64,000 bases of DNA from Pseudomonadota bacterium (GCA_029779535.1 JAKPAG010000130.1:1-64000), one strand, 5' to 3'. Shown: positions 27,108 through 36,754, counted from the stretch's first letter. The notes: generated by a model not told the origin, from the sequence alone. Program-made: numbers and translations.

Positions 27108-27876
27108 CGTTGCGCGCCATCAGCCCGCCATCGACCGGAATGACCGCGCCGGTGATGAAGCTGGACGCCGGCAGGCACAGGCTGAGCGTGACGTGCGCCA
27201 CCTCGTGCGGGCTGCCATAGCGGCGCAGCGCGGTGCGGCGCTGGGCGAAGACCTGCTTGTCCGCTTCGCTGACCTTTTCGGTCATCCCGGTCAGGATCGG
27301 CCCCGGGCAGATGCAGTTGACCGTGATCCCTTCCTTGCCCAGTTCCACCGCCAGGGCGCGGGTCAGGCCGGTGACCCCGGCCTTGGCCGCGCAATAGGGA
27401 CTGTCGCGGTTGGTCGCGCCCAGCGCTTCGGTGCTGGCGATGTTGACGATGCGCGGAGCGCTGGACTTGCGCAGGTGCGGCAGCGCGGCGCGGACCAGCC
27501 GCTGGTGCGCGGTCAGCAGCACCACCAGCGCGCGGTCCCACACCGCGTCGTATTCATCGGCGTCCAGCGGGCAGAAGGCGCTGATCCCGGCGTTGTTGAC
27601 CAGCGCGTCCAGACCGCCAAAGTGCGCCGCGACTTCATCGGTCACCCGGCGGATCGCCGCCGCATCGGATACGTCCAGCGCCCAGCCCCGCGCCCTGTGG
27701 CCCTGCGCGGTCAATTGGGCGGCAATCGCCTCGACCGCATCGGCCGACAGGTCGGTCAGGGCGACATTCGCCCCTTCCGCCGCGAACACCTCGGCCGTGG
27801 CGCGGCCCATCCCGCTGGCCGCGCCGGTGACCAGCACCGTAAGCCCCTTGACCGACCGGCTAAGCGCCACGTTCAT
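27103..27876 (-). CDS. SDR family oxidoreductase
   Basis: 257-residue classical short-chain dehydrogenase. It has the cofactor motif TGAASGMGRA, the acidic TDLS after beta-2 (suggesting NAD preference), NNAGIS, the catalytic Ser in NIASTE, and Tyr/Lys in YCAAKAG, ending in the PVDGG motif. The ATG at 27876 overlaps the stop of the upstream secreted-protein gene (ATGA), so it is translationally coupled to the tandem pair before it; the longer frame lies inside that gene. The substrate is unknown. Confidence 0.9.
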   Translation of the reverse strand: MNVALSRSVKGLTVLVTGAASGMGRATAEVFAAEGANVALTDLSADAVEAIAAQLTAQGHRARGWALDVSDAAAIRRVTDEVAAHFGGLDALVNNAGISAFCPLDADEYDAVWDRALVVLLTAHQRLVRAALPHLRKSSAPRIVNIASTEALGATNRDSPYCAAKAGVTGLTRALAVELGKEGITVNCICPGPILTGMTEKVSEADKQVFAQRRTALRRYGSPHEVAHVTLSLCLPASSFITGAVIPVDGGLMARNA

Positions 27877-28454
27877 CACATCACTCCCGTATAGCCGATC
27901 GGCGAAAAGAACTTGCCCGTGGTGGGCGCCGCGCCCTGGGCAACGGTAAAGGACCCGTTGTTGAGCAGGATGATCCGGTTGGCAAAATGCCCCTTCCAGT
28001 CGGGCGCGGCGGTATCGGTCGATTGCCAGTCCGACCAGACATAGACCTCGCACCGCCCGTTTATCGGCTGCATCTTGGTGGAAAAGCGCACCGTGCCCGA
28101 GATGGAATCGCGGTTCAGGCTGGCCGCCCGGCAGGCCCCTGGCGTGTTGCCCAGCATGATGTCGGTGCGCCTGAAACTGTAGACCGCCTCGACGCTCGAA
28201 CGCGACACCAGCTTGAGCACCTGGACGATGACCCGGTCCGAATCGCAGGTCGCTTCGCTGCTGGTGCCAAAGCGCAGGATCTGCGATCCCTTGTAGGTCG
28301 AATAGCGCATCAGCTTGTCGATGGTGTTTTCATCCTTCACCACCTGCGCCCGCGCGCAATCGCCTTCGTAGATCGCGTTGTCAGCCCAGGCGGCCTGGCT
28401 GGTCAGCACGGCGGCCATCCCCGCCATGGCGGCAAAGCTGCGCAGCGGCTTCAT
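27876..28454 (-). CDS. Secreted protein of unknown family, tandem copy 2
   Basis: 192-residue exported protein (signal peptide about 1-24, ending AWA). I do not recognise the family. The mature part has four cysteines (EGDCARAQ, ATCDSDR, GACRAAS, GRCEVYVW) at positions shared with the upstream paralogue, suggesting two disulfides, and ends FFSPIGYTGVM. It is predicted beta-rich with no transmembrane helix. ATG 28454 has GGGAGG upstream; an in-frame ATG at 28469 overlaps the previous stop (TAATG) and has AGGAG, so either could be used. It overlaps the SDR gene by ATGA. Confidence 0.8.
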   Translation of the reverse strand: MKPLRSFAAMAGMAAVLTSQAAWADNAIYEGDCARAQVVKDENTIDKLMRYSTYKGSQILRFGTSSEATCDSDRVIVQVLKLVSRSSVEAVYSFRRTDIMLGNTPGACRAASLNRDSISGTVRFSTKMQPINGRCEVYVWSDWQSTDTAAPDWKGHFANRIILLNNGSFTVAQGAAPTTGKFFSPIGYTGVM

Positions 28455-28468
28455 CACAGCGCCTCCCA

Positions 28469-29047
28469 TTACAGAACTCCTGTGTAGCCGATCGGCGAAA
28501 AGAACTTTCCGGGGCCGGATGGCGCGCCCTGGGTGACGGTGAAACTGCCAGCGCTCAGCATCAGGATCCTGGTCGAAAAGGCGCCGCGCCAGTTGGGATC
28601 GCTGCTGTCCGTCTCGGTCCATTCCGACCAGACATAGACTTCGCAGCGCCCATTGACGGTTTGCATCCGGGTCGAAAAACGCACCGTTCCCGAGGTCGTG
28701 TCGTTGCGCACTTTCACGCTGCGGCAGGAGCCCGGCGTGGTCCCGAAATCCAGGTCGGTGCGCCTGTAGCTGTAGACCGCCTCGCTCGCATTGCGCGAGA
28801 CCATGGTCAGCGTGCGCATGATCACCGTTTCGGTTTCGCAGGCAGCCTCCGACGCCGAGCCAAAGCGGGCCAGCGACACGCCCTTGTACTTGGAATAGCG
28901 CATCAGCTTGTCGATGGTGCTTTCGTTCTTCACCACCTGCGCCCGCGCGCAATCGCCTTCGTACAATGCGTCTTCGGCCTGGGCGGCCTGGCTGGCCAGT
29001 GTCGCAGCCAGGGCTATCGCTGCCCCCGCCCTGCGCAGTGCTCGCAT
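28469..29047 (-). CDS. Secreted protein of unknown family, tandem copy 1
   Basis: 192-residue exported protein (signal peptide ending AQA), the paralogue of the next gene and of identical length. Shared blocks are LYEGDCARAQVVK, TIDKLMRYSKYKG, AVYSYRRTD, SGTVRFSTRMQ, GRCEVYVWSEW and the C-terminal GKFFSPIGYTGV. The four cysteines are conserved between copies. GGGGAGA precedes ATG 29047. First gene of a three-gene unit with the second copy and the SDR; the stop TAA overlaps an ATG of the next copy. Function unknown. Confidence 0.8.
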   Translation of the reverse strand: MRALRRAGAAIALAATLASQAAQAEDALYEGDCARAQVVKNESTIDKLMRYSKYKGVSLARFGSASEAACETETVIMRTLTMVSRNASEAVYSYRRTDLDFGTTPGSCRSVKVRNDTTSGTVRFSTRMQTVNGRCEVYVWSEWTETDSSDPNWRGAFSTRILMLSAGSFTVTQGAPSGPGKFFSPIGYTGVL

Positions 29048-29411
29048 CGTACTGTCTCCCCTGTTGACAGGGTCGATCATCGCGCGAAACGCACGCCGCG
29101 TCCAGAGCGCCAGGGGGCTTGCCGGATGGTGAATTTGGCACAGCCGCCCGCTGCTCTGCTGATAGATCGAGGCGAAGTCCTGCAAATGCTGGTGGGTATG
29201 GAATTCCTGGCGCAGAGCCGCCCCCGGCCCGATCCCCGCACGCCTGCCCTGTCCTGCCCTCTGCCGCTGCCTGATCCAGCGAATGCCGCCTGCCGGCAGA
29301 CTGGCGGGATCGGGCGGGTAAAACCGTTGCCATGTGGGAACGGTTTGGGGCGGCCCGCCGGCGCTGCACAGCCCATTGCAGAACAGGCCAAGAACGGCCA
29401 CATAGGCGCAA
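29048..29411. other. 364-base intergenic region between the secreted pair and uvrB
   Basis: This divergent gap holds the promoters of the minus-strand secreted-protein operon and of plus-strand uvrB. The only specific signal I find is the LexA box at 29381-29395. No tRNA, credible small ORF or repeat is evident. Confidence 0.6.
29381..29395 (+). promoter_or_regulatory. LexA (SOS) box of uvrB
   Basis: GAACAGGCCAAGAAC is GAAC-N7-GAAC, i.e. GTTC-N7-GTTC on the other strand, the alphaproteobacterial LexA operator. It ends 16 bases before the uvrB ATG. uvrB is a core SOS gene in many bacteria, which makes this the more secure of the two LexA-type boxes in the window. Confidence 0.75.
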
Positions 29412-31598
29412 ATGGCCGAACTGATCATCCGCCGTGGGCTGGACGAGCCCGACACTTCGGGCAGCTTCGTGCCCCACAAGCCCGCGCGCCCGGAAAAGAG
29501 CGAGGCGGGCAAGGCGTTCCGGATCGTGTCGGACTATCAGCCAGCAGGCGACCAGCCGACCGCGATTGCCGAGCTGGTCGCCGGGGTCCAGGCCGGGGAC
29601 AAGACCCAGGTCCTGCTGGGGGTGACCGGCAGCGGCAAGACCTTCACCATGGCCCAGGTGATCGAGGCGACCCAGCGCCCGGCGCTGATCCTGGCGCCGA
29701 ACAAGATCCTGGCCGCGCAGCTGTACGGCGAGATGAAAAGCTTCTTCCCCGACAACGCGGTGGAATATTTCGTCTCGTACTACGACTACTACCAGCCCGA
29801 AGCCTATGTGCCGCGCACCGATACCTACATCGAGAAGGAATCGAGCGTGAACGAGGCGATCGACCGGATGCGCCATTCGGCCACCCGGGCGCTGCTGGAA
29901 CGCGACGACGTGATCATCGTCGCCTCGGTCTCGTGCCTTTACGGCATCGGCTCGGTCGAAACCTATTCGGCGATGATCTTCGACCTCAAGCGCGGCGACA
30001 GCCACGACCAGCGCGAGATCATCCGCAAGCTGGTGGCGCTGCAATACAAGCGCAACGACGCCGCGTTCCAGCGCGGCACTTTCCGTGTGCGGGGCGACAA
30101 CCTGGAACTGTTCCCCAGCCACCTGGAAGACACGGCCTGGCGGATCAGCTTCTTCGGCGACGAGATCGAGGAGATCGCCGAGTTCGACCCCCTGACCGGC
30201 AAGGCTGGCGGGCGGCTCGACAAGGTGCGGGTCTATGCCAATTCGCACTATGTCACGCCGGGTCCAACCATGAAGCAGGCGACCGAGGCGATCCGCTTCG
30301 AACTGGCCGAGCGATTGAAGGAGCTGGAGGCCGAGGGCAAGCTGCTGGAGCACCAGCGGCTGGAACAGCGCACCAATTTCGACCTCGAAATGATCGCGGC
30401 GACCGGCAGCTGCGCGGGGATCGAAAACTACAGCCGGTTCCTTACCGGCCGCCTGCCGGGCGAACCGCCGCCGACCCTGTTCGAATACCTGCCCGACAAC
30501 GCGCTGCTGTTCGTCGATGAAAGCCACCAGACGATCCCGCAGATCGGCGCGATGAGCAAGGGCGACCATCGCCGCAAGATCACCCTGGCCGAATTCGGCT
30601 TTCGCCTGCCCAGCTGCATCGACAACCGCCCGCTGCGCTTCAACGAATGGGACGCGATGCGCCCGCAGACCGTGGCCGTGTCCGCCACGCCTGGGTCATG
30701 GGAAATGGAGCAATCGGGCGGCGTGTTCGCCGAACAGGTGATCCGCCCCACCGGCCTGATCGACCCGCCGGTGCTGATCCGTCCGGTGGAAGACCAGGTG
30801 CAGGACTGCATCGAGGAATGCCGCAAGACCGCCGCTGCGGGCTATCGCACGCTGGTCACCACGCTGACCAAGCGCATGGCCGAAGACCTGACCGAATTCA
30901 TGCACGAGGCGGGCCTGCGGGTGCGCTACATGCACAGCGACGTCGAGACGCTCGAACGCATCGAGCTGATCCGCGACCTGCGGCTGGGCGTCTATGACGT
31001 GCTGGTGGGGATCAACCTGCTGCGCGAAGGGCTGGACATCCCCGAATGCGGGCTGGTCTGCATCCTCGATGCCGACAAGGAAGGGTTCCTGCGCAGCGAA
31101 ACCAGCCTGATCCAGACCATCGGCCGCGCCGCGCGCAACGTCGATGGCCGCGTGATCCTATATGCCGACCGGATGACCGGCAGCATGGAGCGCGCCATCG
31201 CCGAAACCGACCGCCGCCGAGCCAAGCAGCAGGCGTATAACGAAGAACACGGGATCACCCCGCAGACGATCAAGCGCAACATCCATGATATCGTGGCCGA
31301 CACCGCCAGCCGCGACGGCGTGCTGGTCGAGATCGAGGACGAGACCCGCAACAACCTCGTCGGCCACAACCTGCGCGCCTATATCGAGGAACTGGAAGGC
31401 CGGATGCGCGCCGCCGCCGCCGACCTGGAATTCGAGGAAGCCGGCCGCCTGCGCGACGAGATCCGCCGCCTCGAAGCCGACGAGCTGGGCCTGCCCGAAA
31501 GCGAACGCAAGGCCCCGATCGTGGGCCGCAGCAACGAGGGCAAGCCCGGCACTCGCAAGACCCGCTTCGGCAAGAAACAGCAAAAGTGGGGGCGCTAG
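29412..31598 (+). CDS. uvrB: UvrABC system protein B
   Basis: 728-residue helicase-like damage-recognition subunit of nucleotide excision repair, which is loaded by UvrA and recruits UvrC. It has Walker A ([14 protein letters not shown]), the beta-hairpin [21 protein letters not shown] that clamps DNA, the DESHQT Walker B, helicase motifs V-VI ([21 protein letters not shown]) and a C-terminal UVR domain ([17 protein letters not shown]) that binds UvrC. The lengths of the N- and C-terminal extensions are typical for alphaproteobacteria. The stop codon lies inside an 18-base CTAG palindrome. Confidence 0.98.
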   Translation: MAELIIRRGLDEPDTSGSFVPHKPARPEKSEAGKAFRIVSDYQPAGDQPTAIAELVAGVQAGDKTQVLLGVTGSGKTFTMAQVIEATQRPALILAPNKILAAQLYGEMKSFFPDNAVEYFVSYYDYYQPEAYVPRTDTYIEKESSVNEAIDRMRHSATRALLERDDVIIVASVSCLYGIGSVETYSAMIFDLKRGDSHDQREIIRKLVALQYKRNDAAFQRGTFRVRGDNLELFPSHLEDTAWRISFFGDEIEEIAEFDPLTGKAGGRLDKVRVYANSHYVTPGPTMKQATEAIRFELAERLKELEAEGKLLEHQRLEQRTNFDLEMIAATGSCAGIENYSRFLTGRLPGEPPPTLFEYLPDNALLFVDESHQTIPQIGAMSKGDHRRKITLAEFGFRLPSCIDNRPLRFNEWDAMRPQTVAVSATPGSWEMEQSGGVFAEQVIRPTGLIDPPVLIRPVEDQVQDCIEECRKTAAAGYRTLVTTLTKRMAEDLTEFMHEAGLRVRYMHSDVETLERIELIRDLRLGVYDVLVGINLLREGLDIPECGLVCILDADKEGFLRSETSLIQTIGRAARNVDGRVILYADRMTGSMERAIAETDRRRAKQQAYNEEHGITPQTIKRNIHDIVADTASRDGVLVEIEDETRNNLVGHNLRAYIEELEGRMRAAAADLEFEEAGRLRDEIRRLEADELGLPESERKAPIVGRSNEGKPGTRKTRFGKKQQKWGR

Positions 31599-31612
31599 GG
31601 TCAGGACCCTAG
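31595..31612. repeat. CTAG palindrome after uvrB
   Basis: CTAGGGTCAGGACCCTAG, identical to the element at 12305. It contains the uvrB stop TAG and sits 8 bases before the convergent gene's stop. Perfect 8-base arms could form a hairpin in transcripts from either strand. Confidence 0.8.
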
Positions 31613-31619
31613 GCCCGCC

Positions 31620-32291
31620 TTACAACTTGCCGAACTGCGCTTCGAACGCGGCCTTGTCGCCAGCGGCGAGGTGGCGGGCCTGGTCCATCCAGTTGTCCTT
31701 CTTCGGGCGGCCCGCGAAGGCACCCAGCTTGCTGTCGAGATCGGCCAGCGCGGCATCGTCCAGCGCGGCGATCTGGGCATAGGTGGTGATGCCCAGCTGC
31801 GGCAGCAGCGCCTGCAGCTTGGGGCCAAGGCCCTTGATCTTCGACAGGTCGTCAGCCGCGGCAGTCGCCGGAGCGCTGGGCGGCGGGGCAGGTTCGACTT
31901 CGGGCTCGGCCGGGGTTTCCTCAGGCGCGGCGGGGGCGGGTTCGGGCGTGGGCGCGGGGACCTGTTCCGGCTCGGGCGCAGGGGCGGGTTCAGCCGGGGC
32001 GGGCACTTCCTTCTGGGCGGCAACCTCGGCCTGCGCGGCCATGGCCACCAGTTCGCCCATCCCGCCCAGCGCATCAGAGGCCAGCGGAGGCGGCACGATC
32101 TGCGCGGCTGGCGGCGCGTCGATCAAGGCCTGGTTGCGCTGCGCCGGCCCCTGCCCTTCGTCCAGCACGTCGGGGCGGTAGGAGCGGTCGCGCGGGGTCG
32201 CGGCGCGGCCGAACAGCCACCAGGCCACCAGCAGCCCGATCACCAGCGCCAGCGCGAAAGCCAGCCAGTTAGCCTGCACCATGTCGATCAT
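31620..32291 (-). CDS. Membrane-anchored helix-hairpin-helix domain protein
   Basis: 223-residue protein with one N-terminal transmembrane helix (about residues 7-27), a long Pro/Glu/Ala-rich linker (about 90-145) and a C-terminal domain with a helix-hairpin-helix-like DLSKIKGLGPKLQALLPQLGITTYAQIAAL. Such domains are often annotated by similarity to NADH-quinone oxidoreductase subunit E, but the thioredoxin-like NuoE residues are absent. The HhH motif may bind DNA or be only a structural module. Its ATG overlaps the stop of a 30-codon upstream gene (ATGA). Confidence 0.8.
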   Translation of the reverse strand: MIDMVQANWLAFALALVIGLLVAWWLFGRAATPRDRSYRPDVLDEGQGPAQRNQALIDAPPAAQIVPPPLASDALGGMGELVAMAAQAEVAAQKEVPAPAEPAPAPEPEQVPAPTPEPAPAAPEETPAEPEVEPAPPPSAPATAAADDLSKIKGLGPKLQALLPQLGITTYAQIAALDDAALADLDSKLGAFAGRPKKDNWMDQARHLAAGDKAAFEAQFGKL

Positions 32292-32380
32292 TTCGTCCGT
32301 CCCCAGATTGCCCAGCCGATCGCCAGGCCCAGTCCATAGGTGAGCAACATAAGCCCGAGCATCTCAACCAGCAACGGCAT
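32288..32380 (-). CDS. 30-residue predicted membrane micro-protein
   Basis: A 31-codon reading frame, MPLLVEMLGLMLLTYGLG followed by LAIGWAIWGRTK, forms a single hydrophobic helix with a basic C-terminal end. It fits exactly between its neighbours: it starts 5 bases after the OmpA-like stop with GCGGGG upstream, and its stop overlaps the HhH-protein ATG (ATGA). Tight coupling on both sides argues that it is translated. Function unknown; it may be a partner of the adjacent membrane proteins. Confidence 0.65.
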   Translation of the reverse strand: MPLLVEMLGLMLLTYGLGLAIGWAIWGRTK

Positions 32381-32385
32381 GCAAA

Positions 32386-33117
32386 CTACCCCGCGTCGGG
32401 CTGGTCGACCAGCGTCGCCTTTTGCGGCGCGGGCGAGATCACGAAGAATTCGATCCGGCGGTTGGCCGGATCGGCGGCTTCCAGCCCGGTCAACGGGCGG
32501 GCCGAACCCAGCCCGCGCGCGCGCAGGTCATCCCGCGCGATGCCGCGCGCGATCAGCGCTTCGCGCACGGCGCGGGCACGTTCCAGCGAAAGCGCGACGT
32601 TGTCCGGCTCGCTCCCCTGCGCATCGGTGTGGCCTTCGACCGCCACGATCCCGCCCCGGCACGGGCGCAGCGCGGCGGCCACTTCATCGAGCAGTTCGGC
32701 GCTGTCGGCGTCGATCCGGGCGCTGCCTTCGGCAAAGCGGATCGTCCGGGTCTTGAGAATCGCGGCGACATCGCTGGTGCAATCGGGCGCGGCCGCCAGC
32801 GCGGCGCCGCGCGCGGCTTCGCGCCGCCATTGCACGCCGCCCACCCCCCGCACAGCGGCCACGGCCTGGGCGGCGGCAAGGCGCTGCGCATCGCCCAGCC
32901 CGGCCCCGCCGGACAGGGTGGGATGCCGCGTCAGCCAGCCGCCGGCGGTGATGAATTCCGCCTGCACGGCAGGCGCGCCGGCGCGGGCCAGCGCCTCGGC
33001 CGAGCGAGTCTCAAGCCGGGCGATCAAGGCCGGGCCATGCGCCCAGGTGCCCGCAACCGCGATAACGGCGGTGGCGAAAGCGCCGGCAAGCGGCAGGATC
33101 AGACGCGGCGTGGCCAT
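32386..33117 (-). CDS. OmpA-family peptidoglycan-binding protein
   Basis: 243-residue envelope protein. A signal anchor (residues 5-25) is followed by a BON-like region and a C-terminal OmpA domain with VEGHTDAQGSEPDNVALSLERARAVREALIARGI and GLGSARPL, including the Asp and Arg that bind diaminopimelate in peptidoglycan. It ends with a Gln/Pro tail. It heads a three-gene minus-strand operon (OmpA-like, micro-protein, HhH protein). Confidence 0.88.
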   Translation of the reverse strand: MATPRLILPLAGAFATAVIAVAGTWAHGPALIARLETRSAEALARAGAPAVQAEFITAGGWLTRHPTLSGGAGLGDAQRLAAAQAVAAVRGVGGVQWRREAARGAALAAAPDCTSDVAAILKTRTIRFAEGSARIDADSAELLDEVAAALRPCRGGIVAVEGHTDAQGSEPDNVALSLERARAVREALIARGIARDDLRARGLGSARPLTGLEAADPANRRIEFFVISPAPQKATLVDQPDAG

Positions 33118-33166
33118 GGCCGGCAGCGATAGCCGCCCCGCCCTCGCCCCGCAATGGCCCGCCGCG

Positions 33167-34681
33167 TCAGGCGCCGACGTTCTTGCGGAACAGCACCCGG
33201 TCTTCCGGGCCGAACCCGCGGTGCCAGATCACCCAGCCATAAACCCCCAGGATGGCCGGAATGCCCAGCGCCAGTTCGGCCCATTCGGGCAGGTAAGTGG
33301 TGACCAGCCATCCGACCAGCACCGCTGGGGCCGCCGCCCAGACCAGCGGCCAGCGCCAGTTGTTGATCGGCTGCCCGAGGAACCGCGCCAGCAGCCGCGC
33401 CTTGACCAGCGAGGCCATGGCGAAGGACAGCATCAGCGACATGGCCACGGCGGCGGCCTGGTAGAATTCGACCCGGTCCGCCGGGAACCGCAGATCGCCG
33501 GGCAGGTCCCAGCTGGGCGCATCGCGCACCAGCAGCACCAGCGCCACGGTCAACAGCGCCTGGAGCGAAATGGTCAGCAGCGAAACCCACAGGTTCTGCA
33601 TTCGCTGGACATAGATCAGCGCCGCTTCGCTGACGACCGCCGTGGCTGCGACCACTTCGGCGGCGAGCAGGAACGACAGCGCGCCGGTGCCGCCAACGAA
33701 AGCGGGGCCAACCAGCCCCATCACCCCTTCGCCCGGGATCGCCAGCGCCAGCGCGATCCCGGCCTGCGCGGCGGTGATCCAGAACCCCACCTGGCAGACC
33801 TGCTGCGCGATCGCGGCATAGTTCTGTTCACGCAGGTTGCGGGTGATCACCGGGCCAAGCACCGGCTCGAAGCTGGTCTTGAGCTTCTGCGGCAGCGAGG
33901 CGACCTGCTGCGCCGCGTAATAGACCCCGACCGCCGTCGGCGTCGAAAAGAACCCCAGCAGCGCAATGTCCATCCGGCGCGAGCCCCATTCGACCAGGTC
34001 GGCCACGGCCAGCGGGCCGGAGACCAGCGCCAGCCGCCCCAGCCGCAGCGGATGCGGCTGCCAGTCATGCGGCAGGCCGTGGGTGCGCAGCAGCGGCACG
34101 AAGGCCACGGCGGCGGCAGCGGTCTTGGCAAGGATATAGGACAGTGCCAGCCCGGCTTCGGGCACCAGGAACAGGAACGCGACCGACGACAGGACCTGGG
34201 TCCAGGGCTCCACCACCGAGCGCGCGCGCACCGTGGTGGCCACGTCATAGCGATAGGCCAGCGCCGAGAGCGCGATTTCGGTCAGCGCGTTGGGCAGGAT
34301 CGCCAGCGGCAGGAGCCGGTCGAACTGGCTGTATTCGCCGCTGGGAAACATCGGCGCGGGAAACAGCCACAGCAGGGAAGCCACCCCCAGCGCCATCATC
34401 AGGGTCAGCAGCAGGCCATCGGCGACCACGTTGGCCGGTTCGCGGTCATCCTCGGCCAGCCGCTGCGCGAGGCCGCGCCGCTGGCCCAGCGCGCAGAGCT
34501 GCGAGGCCAGTTCGACCACCACGAGCGCCGAGGCATAGCGCCCCAGCGCTTCCACGCCATAGAGCCGCCCGGCGATGAACAGGAACGGCGCCGTCCCGGC
34601 CAGCCGCAGCAGGAATCCGAAAAAATTGGTCCGTCCGCCCTTGGCCAGGGCCTGGATGTCAGCTTGCGCCTTTTCGCTCAC
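33167..34681 (-). CDS. Polysaccharide flippase-like membrane protein (Wzx/MurJ superfamily)
   Basis: 504-residue integral membrane protein with about 12-14 hydrophobic helices and few motifs, as in oligosaccharide flippases of the MVF/PST superfamily that export lipid-linked sugars. The start is GTG at 34681, overlapping the gpsA stop (GTGA) with AAGG upstream; the longer frame is inside gpsA. No glycosyltransferase genes are adjacent, so the exported glycan is unknown. It is the last gene of the tsaD-gpsA-flippase unit. Confidence 0.82.
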   Translation of the reverse strand: MSEKAQADIQALAKGGRTNFFGFLLRLAGTAPFLFIAGRLYGVEALGRYASALVVVELASQLCALGQRRGLAQRLAEDDREPANVVADGLLLTLMMALGVASLLWLFPAPMFPSGEYSQFDRLLPLAILPNALTEIALSALAYRYDVATTVRARSVVEPWTQVLSSVAFLFLVPEAGLALSYILAKTAAAAVAFVPLLRTHGLPHDWQPHPLRLGRLALVSGPLAVADLVEWGSRRMDIALLGFFSTPTAVGVYYAAQQVASLPQKLKTSFEPVLGPVITRNLREQNYAAIAQQVCQVGFWITAAQAGIALALAIPGEGVMGLVGPAFVGGTGALSFLLAAEVVAATAVVSEAALIYVQRMQNLWVSLLTISLQALLTVALVLLVRDAPSWDLPGDLRFPADRVEFYQAAAVAMSLMLSFAMASLVKARLLARFLGQPINNWRWPLVWAAAPAVLVGWLVTTYLPEWAELALGIPAILGVYGWVIWHRGFGPEDRVLFRKNVGA

Positions 34682-35673
34682 GCCATGCCTTCCAGCTCGG
34701 CCTTGAGCGGGCGGGCGAGCAGGCGGGCGACCACTTCGCGCGCCGGAGCCGTGCCGGCCAGCAGCTGGCACACGGCCTCGACAATTGGCATGTCGATGCC
34801 GCCCTGGCGGGCAAGGTCAGCCAGCACCGGGGCGGTCGCCGCGCCTTCGGCCACGCTGTTCTTGCCGGCCAGCGCCTCGGCCGCGCTCAGTCCTTCGCCC
34901 AGCGCCTTGCCGAGCGAGAAGTTGCGGCTGGAAGTGGACGAACAGGTCAGCACCAGATCGCCCAGCCCGCACAGGCCCGACAGGGTTTCGGCGCGGGCTC
35001 CGCGCGCAAGGCCAAAGCGCAGCATTTCGGCATAGCCGCGCGCAATCAGCGCGGCGCGGGCATTCTGGCCCAGCTTCAGCCCGTCGACCACGCCGCAGGC
35101 AATCGCCAGCACGTTCTTCACCGCGCCGCCGATTTCCGCGCCGGTTACATCATCGGAATAGTAGGGCCGCAGCATCGGCCGCGACACTTCGGGGGCCAGC
35201 CGGTGCCATTGCGCCTCGCCCCCGGCGCAGGCCAGGGTCACGGCGGTGGGCAGCCCGGCGGCCACTTCGTGCGCGAAGGTCGGGCCGGACAGGACCGCCA
35301 GGGTCGCCTGCGGCGCGGCCTGGGCGGCGACATCGGCCATCAGCCGGCCGGTGCCCGCCTCGATCCCCTTGGCGCACAGCACCAGATCGCGCGGACCCGG
35401 CGGCAGATCGGCCAGCACACGGGCGAGGAACTGTGCCGGCACCACCGCCAGCAGCACCGGCACCTGCGCCAGATCAGCCAGGTTGCCAGTGGCACGGACA
35501 GTCGGGGCCAGGCTGGCGCCGGGCAGGAACAGGCTGTTGGTGCGCCGCCGGTTGATTTCGTCGACCAGTTCGGCCTCGCGCGCCCAGAGCAGCACGGGCG
35601 ATCCGTCGCTGGCCATGGCCTGGGCCAGGGCCGTGCCCCATGCGCCCGCGCCGATTACCCCAATCGTGGTCAT
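34678..35673 (-). CDS. gpsA: Glycerol-3-phosphate dehydrogenase [NAD(P)+]
   Basis: 331-residue enzyme reducing dihydroxyacetone phosphate to sn-glycerol-3-phosphate for phospholipid synthesis. The Rossmann motif [14 protein letters not shown] is at the N-terminus; catalytic Lys lies in [18 protein letters not shown] and the substrate region is [14 protein letters not shown]...SRNFSLG. ATG 35673 overlaps the tsaD stop (ATGA), so the two are coupled. Confidence 0.96.
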   Translation of the reverse strand: MTTIGVIGAGAWGTALAQAMASDGSPVLLWAREAELVDEINRRRTNSLFLPGASLAPTVRATGNLADLAQVPVLLAVVPAQFLARVLADLPPGPRDLVLCAKGIEAGTGRLMADVAAQAAPQATLAVLSGPTFAHEVAAGLPTAVTLACAGGEAQWHRLAPEVSRPMLRPYYSDDVTGAEIGGAVKNVLAIACGVVDGLKLGQNARAALIARGYAEMLRFGLARGARAETLSGLCGLGDLVLTCSSTSSRNFSLGKALGEGLSAAEALAGKNSVAEGAATAPVLADLARQGGIDMPIVEAVCQLLAGTAPAREVVARLLARPLKAELEGMA

Positions 35674-36710
35674 GCCTTCACTCCTGCCCCGCGCACCGGA
35701 GCCGCTTCGGGATCGAGCGGCCAGCGAGGCCGCGCGGCAATGTCCAGCGGATCGGCGGCGGATGCATCGCTGGCCAGCCGTTCCACCCCCGCCCAGGCGA
35801 TCATCGCCGCATTGTCGGTGCACAGTTGCAGCGGCGGCGCGACGAACGGCAGACCGTGCTCTGCCGCCAGCGCCTGCAAGGCCGCGCGCATCGCCTGGTT
35901 GGCCGCAACCCCGCCCGCCACGACCAGCGCGCTTGCGCCCGAAATGCTTGCCAGGGCAATCCGGGTGCGGTCGATCACGCAGTCGATCGCCGCCTGCTGG
36001 AACGAGGCGGCCAGATCGGCATCGCTGCACTGGCCCGCCTGCTTGGCCCGCAGCACCGCGCTTTTCAGCCCGGCAAAGGAAAAGTGCGGCTCTCCACTGC
36101 CCACCAGCGGGCGCGGCAGCGGCACGGCGCGGGGGTTACCCTGGCGCGCCAGCCGTTCCACCGCCGGGCCGCCGGGATAGCCCAGGTCCAGGATCTTGGC
36201 GGTCTTGTCAAACGCTTCGCCCAGCGCATCGTCGATCGTCGTCGCCAGGCGGCGGTAGCGGCCATAGGCTTCGACCAGCAGCACCTGGCAATGCCCGCCC
36301 GATACCAGCAGCAGCAGATAGGGGTATTGCAGCGCGGGATCGGCAAGGCGCGGTGACAGCGCGTGGCCTTCGAGGTGATTGACCGCGATCAGCGGCTTGC
36401 CGCTAGCCATGGCCAGCGCCTTGGCCGTGACCAGCCCGACCATCACCCCGCCGATCAGCCCTGGCCCGGCAGTGGCGGCAATCGCGTCCACCTCGTCCAG
36501 GCGCATCCCGGCATCGGCCAGGGTCGCCTCGATCAGCGGGGCAAGCCGGTCGGCATGGGCGCGGGCGGCGATTTCGGGGACGACCCCGCCGAACGGGCGG
36601 TGTTCCTCGTCCTGGCTGGCGATGCGCTGCGCAAGGATGCGCCGCTGGCTGTCCACCAGCGCGGCTGCGGTTTCGTCGCAGGAGCTTTCGATGCCGAGAA
36701 CAATCCCCAT
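35670..36710 (-). CDS. tsaD: tRNA N6-adenosine threonylcarbamoyltransferase
   Basis: 346-residue ASKHA-fold protein that transfers the threonylcarbamoyl group to A37 of ANN-decoding tRNAs together with TsaB/TsaE. It starts [15 protein letters not shown], has the metal-binding HLEGHALS (two His), [21 protein letters not shown] and [16 protein letters not shown] 36710 was preferred to the GTG at 36716 because GGGGAAG lies 8 bases before it. It is divergent from hemC with about 44 bases between. Confidence 0.96.
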   Translation of the reverse strand: MGIVLGIESSCDETAAALVDSQRRILAQRIASQDEEHRPFGGVVPEIAARAHADRLAPLIEATLADAGMRLDEVDAIAATAGPGLIGGVMVGLVTAKALAMASGKPLIAVNHLEGHALSPRLADPALQYPYLLLLVSGGHCQVLLVEAYGRYRRLATTIDDALGEAFDKTAKILDLGYPGGPAVERLARQGNPRAVPLPRPLVGSGEPHFSFAGLKSAVLRAKQAGQCSDADLAASFQQAAIDCVIDRTRIALASISGASALVVAGGVAANQAMRAALQALAAEHGLPFVAPPLQLCTDNAAMIAWAGVERLASDASAADPLDIAARPRWPLDPEAAPVRGAGVKA

Positions 36711-36754
36711 CCCCACTTCCCCTTAAAGAGAATGGCGAATAGGACAAGCGGCCC

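Noticed and set aside
28455..30569. Long minus-strand extension (to 30569) of the second secreted-protein frame
   Set aside because: It runs through the first paralogue and antisense to uvrB; the real start is the signal peptide at 28454 or 28469.
31620..32291. Annotation of the HhH protein as NuoE (NADH dehydrogenase subunit)
   Set aside because: It lacks the thioredoxin-like fold and 2Fe-2S cysteines; the similarity is limited to the short helix-hairpin-helix tail.
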